A stretch of DNA of 64,000 bases from Auanema rhodensis. Taxonomy: Eukaryota > Nematoda > Chromadorea > Rhabditida > Rhabditidae. The notes beneath the pieces are model-generated. The model worked only from the letters and a program-made list of their open reading frames with translations. It did no database searches and was not told the DNA's origin. Positions 46,748 through 57,516 of this stretch are shown here, one piece after another. Every line of letters starts with the position of its first letter. The stretch's first letter is position 1. The position numbers and the translations under genes are program-made. The DNA lies in contig OZ059896.1 of NCBI GenBank assembly GCA_964057225.1, positions 8,680,001 to 8,744,000 of the forward strand. Reading direction: 5' to 3'.

Positions 46748-49700
46748 TTAGTTATTAGAAATTTCTCGTTTGATATGTTGCAAGAACTCTATGTATGAAT
46801 GCGAAGATTCACTGCGATCGTCAATAAGCTTCCTCACAAATAGTTCACGTTTGGGAGAATCCTCTCTGAAAGTATTCACTGAGCATCAAAAATAGAGAAA
46901 ATACATACTTTACTATTATGACTGGCCCTAAATAGAATTTTTGACTCGTTATATGCTTCAAAAATACGAAGAACTTCTCAGATACCGGGTTTGCTAGCTC
47001 TACTATGGACTGAAAAAAATGGAAAGATAACAATAGATTCAAAAGGGAAATCAATAACCTCATCGATTTGACTGAATTGGCAACCAAACAGATCCTGTAG
47101 TAGTTTGGGATCAGAAGCTGACGATACGTATAGAAACAGGGATGAACCAGCTTCCATAAGATAAACACCATCTCTATTAATATGCTCAAAGCTCAATGGC
47201 AAATAAGGGGGCCATTCGTCATTTTCGTACTAAAATAATTATTTTTTAAAAGTATCATGGGCGCTATTACCTGTGCTATTTCATTTATTCTGTAGAGCTT
47301 TGGATAGAATTCTGAGAGTATCTGCTCAAGAGGAGAAAACCTTAAATTCAACATGGCTCCAACACGATCATCAAGGCGAATACTTCGGCCAGCCAAGAAA
47401 GCGTTCTAAAAACAGTAATAAATAAATTTTATACAATGAAGTTCTAACATGTTTGAGCATGGCAAGAGCAAATAGAGGATACATTCGAAGATGACCCTCT
47501 CTCGGAGCAAAAAGATTTCCTCGTCCAGCGCATGTTTTTTGATAAGCGCCCAAAGTATCCACTACTGCGTTAACTATTGCTTCTCGAGAATCAGAAAGTG
47601 GGCTTCCAGTCATCGAACGTTCAACACCTTCAAGAAGAATAATATGTATCATTATAAAGTGAATAATTATTACCAATTTTTGACAATAACGAAACAGCAG
47701 CTTTGACATCGAATGATGAGTAGATTTTCTTCATATCAGTAGTTGTGGGCAGGCATATTGTATGCACTCTAATACGGCGATCACCCTTGCTAGATGTGTA
47801 CAGCAAAGCAGCTTGAAATGAAACAGTTGGCCCTAACTTTTCTTCCAAATTCACCTAAATATTTTAAAATATAATATATGTAAATAAATCATACAAAAAT
47901 ACCTGAACTGCAATAGCAGAATCTGGATTAACATTAGCAAGGGCTAAGAGATCGGTAGATCGTAAGAAGAAGTTACCATAGAAAGATGATAATCCAAGCC
48001 CTTTGAATTATGCTGATAAAAAAGACATTTCATTTACAATTACCTCGAGAACAGCGAATTCTAAGAACAGCTTCAAATCCTATCTTTCTAGTCAAATATC
48101 TACCCAAAATCTTCTCAAACCGTTTCACCTGAAGAAACATTTATCATTATATAAATATGTATTCTCTTAAACCTGAACAGTATCATTGAGACAATGGTAG
48201 TTCGGGAAATAGTAAACGCAACCCGTAGAGAACTTCGAAACTTCCGCTAAATAAGTTATCATTACAGAAAATCAACAAAGGTAAAACTTACATAGAGTAG
48301 CAATATCCGAGTACTGACTATTAAACATGAACAAATCTAGAGCGATTTGATGCCCAGTACAGTCAAGTGAAACCCTCTTGAAAAAATCATTCGCAGGACC
48401 AAGATTTTGTACATCCGAAGCAGCTCTTTGATTAGGGTCTTCCCGCGACGTTAAAGCACCAGGACCTATAGTTGGCAGTGTAGCTTGGAACAACGATATT
48501 CGTCCTCCAACATCGGCCTATTAAACATATATATATACAATGCATAGTTAAAGAAAAAATTACAATCAGCTCGTGAGCAATATTGAGAGCAGCTCCTAAA
48601 CAATTTGAAGAGCTAGACGGTTTCTCAAAAATCTGTGGAATCTTTTGGATAAAAGAACGCAAGCTCTAGAAAATCATATATATATATATATAAAAAAGAT
48701 AAAACAATAAGCACCTCTTTATTTTTCTTCAAAGAAACTAGAAGTCCGGCATTTGAGGGCAAAAACATTTCTAAAAAATAGAATATAAAAAAAAATCAAA
48801 ATTGTATGAAAATACCATCGACATCATCGACAATTAACTGTTTTGGTGGTCGATTACCATTTGAAGAGAATTGGAAGAAATGAATATTGGAATCTACACC
48901 GATAAAAGCCAGCTAAATCAGAAATAATTATATATTTAAATATCTTCTTTTTACCTGAGTTCTATCATCCCCAGGTAGCACGTCTAGGTTAATGAGAAGT
49001 TGTTCTGACAAGGTGTAAAGATAACCTGTAAAACAACATTTTTGAGGAACGAAAAGAAATACTTACCAGATTCTATGGCGGGTGCACTAACGTCAAAAAC
49101 AAAAACGTATACAGCCGGCTGTGGAGGTCTCAACTGCAATAGAATTGAAAATTATAATTAATAATTAAAAATTAAAAAGAAAAACAGATACAAGGACCAA
49201 AAGAACTAAAAAGCCGTGCTATACAGAGGTTGCCGAGGCTAAAGTTGCCATCAAACAACTAACCTCATTTATACCTTCTAGGTTTTTCCGTACAGGCTAA
49301 AACATCGATTGTTATTCTACTAACGAAACAAAAAAATCATGAAGTAATATGTGAAGTTGAAGGAACGCAAGATAAATTGTAGCAACTAACCATATATTCC
49401 GAAGGGGCGATGAATTCAACAGTTGCATGTTGGATTTCAGGGCGATTTACAGGATCTCCGAATGTTTTAGTTGAATGATCCCAGCAGAAATCATCGCGAA
49501 CTGAAAAATAAAAAAAATTAAATTTTGCACTGAAGTTATAAGCTTACGTTCATTAGATCTGCCACAAAGATTACATTTCCAATGTCTGTTATCAGGCATA
49601 TACACAAAAGGATTAATATATGTTCGACAGTATTTACATCTTACGATAATAGAGGTTTGGATTATATTAAGATTCTATGATGAAAACTAGAATAAAATGA

Positions 49701-51234
49701 AATAATTGTTAAAAATACCTTCATATCTCTGAATGGATGAAGAGTAAGACCAAAAGGCAGTCTACTTTTCTTGAGTAGCTCTTCTGTCTGAGGAATAGCG
49801 TTAAGAGTGCTTCGAAACACACTATAACATCATAATAAAGTTTAAAATGAAAAAGAAAAGGTGAAACCTTGGATCTACTCTAGCTTTATTATTAGCCATT
49901 GTTTCAGGAAGATCATAAGCAATTTCTTCATTGAAATGTTGTATAACATTACGATCTGTCATTAAATCCACGAAATTACTCACAGGAGCTTGCCCAGCCC
50001 AATTATTAGGTTGATTTGAAATATTCTAAATAAAGAATTATTATTTTGCTGACGATACAAAAAAGCACCATTTGACCAAAAGCTTGTTGCGTTTGAGAAT
50101 ATCCCATTGCATTGGTATGTTGATACCCTGGAGCGGGTTGGGCATAGTTAACAGCATGATTAGGAGGGATGCCAGGAGCACCTTAAATTTAAAAAAATGT
50201 AAATACCTATGTAGACAACAAACCCTGCATGTTTGGAGGCTGGGAATTCGATGAAACCGGAAGATTTTGGACAGGCACCTAAAAATGACACATCATAGTT
50301 TGATGATAGTAGTGTTAACTCACATTTTGAAGTTGGGGAGTATAAATAGAAGAACTCGGCTGATTTGGTAGTCCTCCACTAATATTAGGAGTACCTGGAT
50401 GTACACTCGGGGGGAAAGAATTCACAGGAGGTTGAGAAGCCGCTAGATTAGGAGTTTGACTATACGATGGCACCGTAGGAGTTGCAGAAGTCGTAAATTG
50501 TGCTCCCGGAGGAGAGGAATGTTGACCGGTAAAAGGCATTGGTGGCATCGCAGGAAATCCCTAAATTAAACGTTTTAATTGTCGTTAAAAAAATTTAAAA
50601 ACCTGAGATGCTGCGCTTGGGTAATGAACAGAAGGCGGTCCAGGTTGGGGCGGTCCCTAAGAAAACATGAAATCTTTATAGGCTTATCAATAAACTTACA
50701 GGTCTAACAGCTGACCCATTAGGCGTCGTAGCTACAGGAGCATTTTGTTGCAAGTAAGGCTTAAATGCTGAGGGTTGCTGGTTTGATCCTGCTATTGGAT
50801 GATTCTTAAAACATTTAACGTAAAGAAAATGGTTTAAAATAAATTTAAAATTTTCACAAGAAAATTAAAATTGGTAATAAAAAAAATACTACAAACTAAA
50901 ATAAAAACAAACAAGCAAACTAAAATAAAAAACATAAAATACAAAAAAACTTACTAAGCGAGGTTGAGGCTGTGTAGGAAACGCAGGTACACCATTAGCA
51001 GCAACTGATGGAAATGCTGGAGGTTTAAAAGTTTGTGGTGGAGGTGCGCTAAAAAATTACATATTTTAGGGATTGAAAATATAAAAAAACTAGCCTATTG
51101 TTTACAGAAGGTGGAGGGTTTTGTGAGTTAGGAATTTGCCCAGGAGCTGGATATGGATATGGATTTGATGGCTGTACATAGCCTAGCTTCTGTGGCCACT
51201 CCCCTGTTCTGTTCCCAAAATTAGGATCTGCCAT
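46748..51234 (-). CDS. COPII coat cargo adaptor SEC24
   Basis: Inner COPII coat subunit that selects cargo at ER exit sites. Starts MADPNFGNRTGEWPQ; a long Pro/Gln/Ser-rich N-terminus (49.9-51.2 kb) is typical of SEC24A/B-like forms. The zinc finger reads VRCKYCRTYINP...WKCNLCGRSNE. The trunk (PAVYVFVFDVSAPAIESG, GDDRTQLAFIGVDSNIHF), beta-sandwich (FFKRVSLDCTGHQIALDLF), helical (FDVKAAVSLLSKIGVERS, RMYPLFALAMLKHNAF) and gelsolin-like (NRDGVYLMEAGSSLFLYV, DLFGCQFSQIDEV) domains follow in the family order, ending EFLQHIKREISNN. About 25 exons with mostly short introns; one intron near 48670-48700 carries an AT dinucleotide run. Divergent from the CCR4 gene. Confidence 0.93.
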
Positions 51235-51657
51235 ACAATCTCCAAACAGACCCTAATATTATAAAAAAAATAATCAATAAAATGAAAATTAGAATACGAA
51301 TTTAAATAAAAATAATATTATTATACATCTTTCAGCCGCTTGGCAACGGTGGTGACGGGGAAATTTTCTAATAAGCCGTAGTCCTGCCACGATTGTTTGA
51401 ATATGGTGGCCAAACGATAACAACTTTGAATGAATGGAAGAGGTCGATATAGTGGTATTTCTTTTCATACTTCTTGACTTACTTTATTTTATTTTTTATT
51501 TATTTTTAAATTTTTTATTCAAATATAAATAAGCATAATGTATAGAGCATTTTATAATATGCAGGTTTTAAATTTTGAAATCTATTCTTTAGCGTGACGC
51601 TTCGTGAGCGGTCGTGCTTATAACGTCTCCATATTTTCAGGCTCCCATAATTGCGGA
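51235..51657. promoter_or_regulatory. Divergent promoter of SEC24 and CCR4
   Basis: 423 nt between two divergent housekeeping starts. A less AT-rich stretch at 51330-51420 may be the SEC24 5' UTR exon: on the minus strand it ends AGAT before a GTATAA donor-like site, and an ATATTAG acceptor lies about 19 nt before the SEC24 ATG. A TTTTCAG acceptor lies about 18 nt before the CCR4 ATG. Confidence 0.5.
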
Positions 51658-54600
51658 ATGCAAAACGGGGAGTCAAAGGAGAATGGGGAGTATAAGGAAC
51701 ATTATGGAAGTGGAGCTGGTCTACCTTTGACAAAGACTGACAAGAATGATGGGAAGAAGATGCTTACTAATGGTTAGTCTATGTATTTGTCATCAAATAT
51801 TTTTGTCTCAAATTCTTTTGAAAATTAATAGTTTTTTTTAATGTAGGTTTAACGAGAACTCATCGGCTTTTAACAGAAGAAGAAATAGCACAAGGGAAGC
51901 CTGCTCGGTGGACCGAGTTGGAAATTCACGGTTTTTATAAGCTAATTTTTAATTTAATTTTTTTTTTGAAGGACGAGTTAAAAACCTTTCAAGTTCATTG
52001 TGGAGAGTTCAAAATCTTTCAGCTTTGTTTTTAAATGGAAATCAGCTTACTAAGGTTCCAAATGAGATTGCTCAGGTTTGTTTTCTTTAGTTCATATTCT
52101 CTTAATTTAATATTTAGCTTCGAAATTTGACTATGCTTGATTTATCACATAACAAACTGAGGACTTTACCAGCCGAGCTTGGTGATATGATTTCTCTTTG
52201 TCATCTTTATTTAAATCATAACCAGCTTCGAGTTCTTCCTTACGAGTTAGGAAAGTTGTTCCGGATCCAAACACTCGGTGAGTGGAACTGTTTTGTTTAG
52301 TTTTTTATTCCATTACTTTCTTTGCTATCATTGTCTTGTTCAAGATTTTTATATTGGACAATCTTAATTATTATTCGCTTTTTTCGTCAACATTTGATTA
52401 GTAAGCAATCACGAATTTGCTTATCACTCGCTACAGTTAAATCAGTGATAATGTTATCTTCTAAAAACTTTAATCTTCTAGTACTGTCAGTAGTTAATAT
52501 TGACAGTTTTATAAAAATTGTTTTTTACAAGCACTGGCTGTCTAGTAGTGAAAAAAAAGTATATGAATTACGTAATTTATTAAAATATTTCAGGATTACA
52601 AGGAAATCCTCTTTCTCCGGAAATTAATAAGATATATCATGAAGCTAACGGATCTTCAAAGCTTTTGCAGTTCTTACTTGATCATTTAGCCAGTAAGTTC
52701 ATTTTAGTTTTCTTCATGTTATTTCTATGATGATTCGTGCTCTCTTTCTCCGTTGTTGTCTCCAGAACGCTTCTTTTAGTATTTATTTGCTTCTGTTTTC
52801 TGAATCGTGAATAGCCTTATTGAGTTTTGGCTAGTTTCTCTATCTGTCTAGGGTATATGTGGCGCTCGCGATGGGCGGGACGCGGTCTGTTGCCGCGTTA
52901 TTTACCACAGAACGACTAGACCCCGCCTCTTAGGGTGCTATCATTGTATTGGCGTGGTGACTACTAAATTTTCTTCTTGCAGCTGCTCTCTGTCATAGCA
53001 CCAGCGTAGCTTTACCTTGTATTCATTTCCCCCATTGCCCTCATTTTTAGAATATCGAAATGTCCTGTTAATTGCTCGGTGCCCGTTATGTCGGACTGTA
53101 GTCGACACGGGCACCTCCGAACGGAGAGACAAAAATCGTGTTCTGAAACTACCTCATATTCTTCCTCATCATCTAGTTCACCTGGCTGCTCTAAAGAATG
53201 TTCGAATGGAGTTAAAGGTATTGGAAAACGCTATGCGCGAAGAGCCAAACGCTGGGCTGAACTACAAAATAGACGTAGCGGTACAGGAAGTGGACAAAGA
53301 AATTCTGGTCCACCTGAGCCTCCCCGAGTCTGTGATTTCGTCGAGCTAGCCCGAATGGGATCTGGCATTCTGCAAACCAATGAATCTAGTCATTTTTATT
53401 TGCCATCGGCGGGTCGTCGCTCTTTACCTTTTTCTATACTACAACCTCGTCGGCAAGAATATCAAGTATATTATCCTTCATATGAGCAACAAAATCAGCC
53501 TGTATACGTAACCAGGCGAACTAATGATTGTGGACAACGTAACTATATTTCTGTATATCAAGCGCCACCTGAATTGACTGTATATCCTGTACAAAATTCT
53601 ATATTTTCGACTGGTAATAAAATCGATCGGTCTTCTTTACTTCTGTCTGAACCCTCTTCTCCGGAATCACTTGACACACTCTCATTATTGACTGCGGATC
53701 TTGGTGCCACGTCTATATCGTCTCCAAGTTCCTCACTAAGTACTTCCTTCTCTAGTCAAGAAGCTGAAGATTTCCTACCATATTCACGTGTTCGTCATCT
53801 CTCTTCGGATTATCATGGTAATCAATTTATTGCTAAACGGTTTTTCTTAGTTAAACGAATGTACGAATTGTTACTAACTTTATTCATCACACCCCAATTT
53901 ATTAAAAAAGATTATTTTGTGCAAACTTGTTTCTAGCCCTATTTTGTAATTAAAAGCTTAAAGCTTTGCATTATTGTTGTGGTGTCCTTGGTTTCGGAAA
54001 ACCATTAGAGCTATGTCCCAATGACCTAGACTCACGCAAATCGTCCTGATGAATTTGTTCCATTTTTCATTGTATGAGGCTCGCCCTTGACTTTTCCGTA
54101 TTTGCTTCAAGAGGAATAGGTTTGGATTATTTTCTAGACTTGGCATTTTCAAATTGATTTAAGTTTTGAAAAGGTTGCGTGAAGAAACTGGGCTTTCTCA
54201 AATTCCATGAAATGTTTTACTAATGGAACAGACTGTCGATTTTTCCTTTTATGGGGGGATAAATATCTCTTTATTTCTGGGTTCTGAAGGTTATTGCTTG
54301 ATCGTGAAGCCGCACTTTCAAAGCAGCTCGCTCTTTTATCTCTCCTCTTTCGGTCCGATTCGTTTTCCTTTGATGGGTGTTCTGCGAACAAGAAAATGCT
54401 TGTCTGCTTAGGAGAACAGTGAATTAAACCAAAAAAAAAAATGAATAAAGCAAATATAGCATAAGTCAATGCAAATATTTAAATTTGATATAATGTTTTC
54501 AGTTAACACTCATCCTCCACCGGATCGTAATTGGGTTATGATAAGACATGCAGATCCTGATCGAGCAATAGGTTTGTTTTAATTTTCTAATCACTTTTTC

Positions 54601-57516
54601 TAAATGTTTCTTCTTATTTACTGCAAAACATTGTCAAGTTTTGTGTTTACTATGTTGTTTCGAATTTCTATGCCTATCATACATGTGGCTTTACGGTGGA
54701 ACAAGGCTAAACGTGTTTCTCTTTAGTCAGGCTTCTGCGCTAAAGTAGGGCCAGTTGCAAGCAAAAGCTGCTGTTGACTATTTTGTCATATCCTTATTAG
54801 TTGAATAATTTATTGAGAAAAAAGTTCGAATTCTTGAAATATACTTTTCATATCTATCAAAGTTTTTAATTATCATGTTTTTTGAAACCAAATCGGAGCT
54901 TGATATGAATTAAATAATGTTTATTCTCTGGAAAAGTATCAAAACTAGATGTCTATAATTTCAGCGACATTCACAGTACTTTGTTACAATGTGTTATGCG
55001 ACAAATATGCAACTGTTAATCAGTATTCATATTGTCCGTCATGGGCTTTAAATTGGGAATATCGTAAGGTGAACATCATGAAGGAAATACGAAACTATGA
55101 AGCAGACATCATTACGCTACAGGTTTGTAAGCATCTATTATTCCTGCGTCGCTAGGATCCTTCTTAAGCTTAAGCTAATCCGAACTTTTCTTTTTCCTCA
55201 CTGCTAGAATTCTAGATTTTTTGATCGATTTCTTTTCAAATATATATTCTTGAACATGTTTTCTTACTAAACACTTCTGTAATAGTATGGAAAGGAATCC
55301 ATATGTTTTATTAGAAATGTTTTCTCTATATCTTTGAAATATTTATTTTAAAATATTTTAAGTGTATTGTCATTCATAATGTTTTTCAAAATGTTATCAT
55401 AACATTTTTCAGGAAGTCGAAACTGAACAATTCCATCTGTTATTCCAACCAGAACTAAAGAGTCTTGGGTACAGTGGTATTTTCTCTCCGAAGTCTCGTG
55501 CAAAAACTATGAGCGAAGAAGAACGAAAGTATGTTGATGGTTGTGCCATATTCTGGAAAGCTGATAAGTGGGTTTTGCCTAATTTCTTTATTAATTAAAA
55601 ATATTCCTTTATTTTGCTGATTTCCAAGGCTCTTTGCATTATATTGTTAGCACTACGTGTCTGGGGAAACTACGTTGTCGCGCAAGAAAAGTGATGATGC
55701 GTGTGGGGATGGAGATTGCAAAGCAAACTCTAGAAGCGTTCCGTCAACACCTTTTGTTATGACCGTTTTCGTGTAGATCCTTTTTCGTGGGGAATCCGTT
55801 TCCTTCTGAAGGAAGCGGTGACACTGTAATCGCTTAGATACCTGAGACGATATAAGTGTTATTTTCAAATGTTTTTAACTCTAACAATCTAATGCAAAGA
55901 ACCTTGGAAAAGTTTAGAAAGGGGTTATAATTATAGTAATTTATATACTCAATACAGAAAGCAGACAAAAATTTGCTTTTTAGGTTTGAAATGGAAAAGC
56001 AACATCTGATCGAGTTTACATCATTGGTCATGAAAAAAGCCTCGTCATCTGAACATATGCTTAATAGAGTTATGCCTCGCGATAATATTGCTCTTTGTGC
56101 TGTTTTGAAGATCAGGGAAAATGTATATCCAAATAGTATGTATTTTCTCTTTGGTTTGTGAAAATATCCAATTTTGTACTAGGGCGAGTTGGAATGAATG
56201 CTACCGATAATGTGGTCGGCAGTCCGCTGGTCGTTTGTACTGCTCACATTCATTGGGATCCGGAATTCTGCGATGTTAAACTGGTTCAAACTATGATGCT
56301 GGCTCATGAGTTATATAAGCTTGTTGAAGAGGTGTACATTATTTCACTTTATTTTTTTACCGATTTGTTCCAGGTAGCAGAACAGTTTCACATTACAACA
56401 CAGCAAACACCTGTTCTGATATGCGGTGATTTGAACTCGCTCCCTGATTCTGGTTAGTTTTTTTCTGAACTTACTCTATGCTTTCAATTATGACTGCTTT
56501 ATCACTGGCTTGATTTCATTTCGTAGCATTGAATTTGAAAACAGAGCACTGAATGATTTGTATGCTCATATAATTCGGTGTATTTTTCCATTTGTTATTA
56601 TTGGCTTAACTATATAATAGACAAATTGAGAATATAGCACTCCTCAAGAAGATGAGCTGTGCTGGTGTCAAACTGTTTGTTCACGTTCCTTCTGCTGAAG
56701 CGTGGATCGTGTACGAGCTCATAAGCGGCAAAGTCTGCATCTCTTTCTATCCTTTATGTTTGCACTCTTTATTTGGTTGCGCATGTCGTGTCGCACTTTT
56801 CACGAAAACGAGAAGAGCTAGAAGAGGGATACGGTCCACTTCCGAAAAAAAATTTTTTTTTATTATTTTTCCAAGCAAGGGAGGGTGGTCTGGGGAGCAT
56901 TTCTCTTAATGTTTTCATTATGCTTAGTAATAAATAAGTGTTCTTTTTTTTTCCTTATCTTACTTTTCCAATATTTCAGTAAATGTGACTTATTTTTAGG
57001 TGTTTTTGAATTCTTATCTCGTGGAAAGGTTTTCCGAGGACATCAGGACTTGAAGGGATTCCGAGATGATAACACATTAGAGAAATTCTCATCTTCTTGT
57101 GATCCCACAAATCTTATGCATAATTTGCGGCTGGAATCAGCTGTTGATCAAAATACAATACCTTTCACGAATTATACGTATGTTTATATTTCACGAATAT
57201 TTCTTAGTAGTGCTTGTAGGTTGGAATTTAAAGGAATGATTGATTACATTTTCTCAACACCACAATCTCTGGCACGGCTTGGTATTCTTGGATCTTTCGA
57301 ACAATCATGGATTGCCAACAACAAAATTCTTGGTTTGAAGTTTTTCTAACTCTTTGGATTTATTTGATATTTTCAGGTTTTCCTCATCCTCATGTTCCAT
57401 CTGATCATGTTCCAATTATGGCTCAATATGCCATAATACCAACAAGTCATCAAAGAAATCATCCTCCTGTACACAATCCTCACAATTCAATGATGACCAT
57501 GGGCTTTCAGCGGTAG
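51658..57516 (+). CDS. ccr-4: CCR4-type deadenylase (CNOT6), catalytic subunit of CCR4-NOT
   Basis: Poly(A)-specific 3' exonuclease that starts mRNA decay. Starts MQNGESKENGEYKEHYG. Leucine-rich repeats (LRNLTMLDLSHNKLRTLPAE, HNQLRVLPYELGKL) mediate binding to the NOT complex. After INTHPPPDRNWVMIR comes the endonuclease/exonuclease/phosphatase domain: TVLCYNVLCDKYA, YCPSWALNWEYRK, the catalytic Glu in QEVETEQ, FSPKSRAKTMSEEERKYVDG, HIHWDPEFCDVKLVQTMM, GDLNSLPDSG and PHVPSDHVPIMAQ with the Asp-His pair. It ends MMTMGFQR. Unlike its neighbours this gene has several long introns (52693-54502, 55133-55412, 55567-55980, 56453-56995). One holds an independent ORF and a GC-rich hairpin. Confidence 0.93.
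52874..52927. repeat. Nested GC-rich inverted repeats in a CCR4 intron
   Basis: GGCGGG (52874-52879) pairs with CCCGCC (52922-52927); inside, ACGCGG (52880-52885) pairs with CCGCGT (52893-52898) over a 7-nt loop. The patch is strikingly GC-rich for this window. It lies about 160 nt before the nested ORF and could be its promoter, a 5' UTR hairpin or a structured RNA. Confidence 0.5.
53088..53936 (+). CDS. Nested ORF in a CCR4 intron: possible separate gene or alternative exon
   Basis: ATG-initiated open frame of about 282 codons inside the 1.8-kb CCR4 intron, same strand. The product is hydrophilic and Ser/Pro/Tyr-rich with no membrane span: an early Ser run (TSYSSSSSSSPG), a basic patch KRYARRAKRWAELQNRR, a Tyr/Gln-rich middle (QEYQVYYPSYEQQNQP) and Ser-rich stretches with SSPSSSLSTSFSSQEAEDF. 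A TTTTTAG acceptor at 53050 precedes it and a GTAATC donor-like site lies near 53818, after SSDYH, so the terminal codons may be intronic. No family recognised. Length and composition argue against chance in AT-rich DNA. Confidence 0.5.
   Translation: MSDCSRHGHLRTERQKSCSETTSYSSSSSSSPGCSKECSNGVKGIGKRYARRAKRWAELQNRRSGTGSGQRNSGPPEPPRVCDFVELARMGSGILQTNESSHFYLPSAGRRSLPFSILQPRRQEYQVYYPSYEQQNQPVYVTRRTNDCGQRNYISVYQAPPELTVYPVQNSIFSTGNKIDRSSLLLSEPSSPESLDTLSLLTADLGATSISSPSSSLSTSFSSQEAEDFLPYSRVRHLSSDYHGNQFIAKRFFLVKRMYELLLTLFITPQFIKKDYFVQTCF
54149..54469 (-). other. Antisense open frame in the same CCR4 intron, propeptide-like but without ATG
   Basis: Minus-strand frame of about 106 codons with a hydrophobic start (AIFALFIFFFGLIHCSP) and several dibasic sites (RKRRDKR, IKRY, HKRK), as in a neuropeptide precursor. 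The frame has no in-frame ATG before the hydrophobic part and no splice acceptor that would supply one, so it is probably not a gene. Confidence 0.15.

Noticed and set aside
54149-54469. Neuropeptide precursor antisense to CCR4
   Set aside because: The frame begins only with TTG, a stop lies just upstream, and no acceptor could add a start exon.
55660-55830. C/D snoRNA in a CCR4 intron (GTGATGA box and later CTGA)
   Set aside because: No terminal stem next to the boxes and the spacing is long; boxes this short occur by chance.
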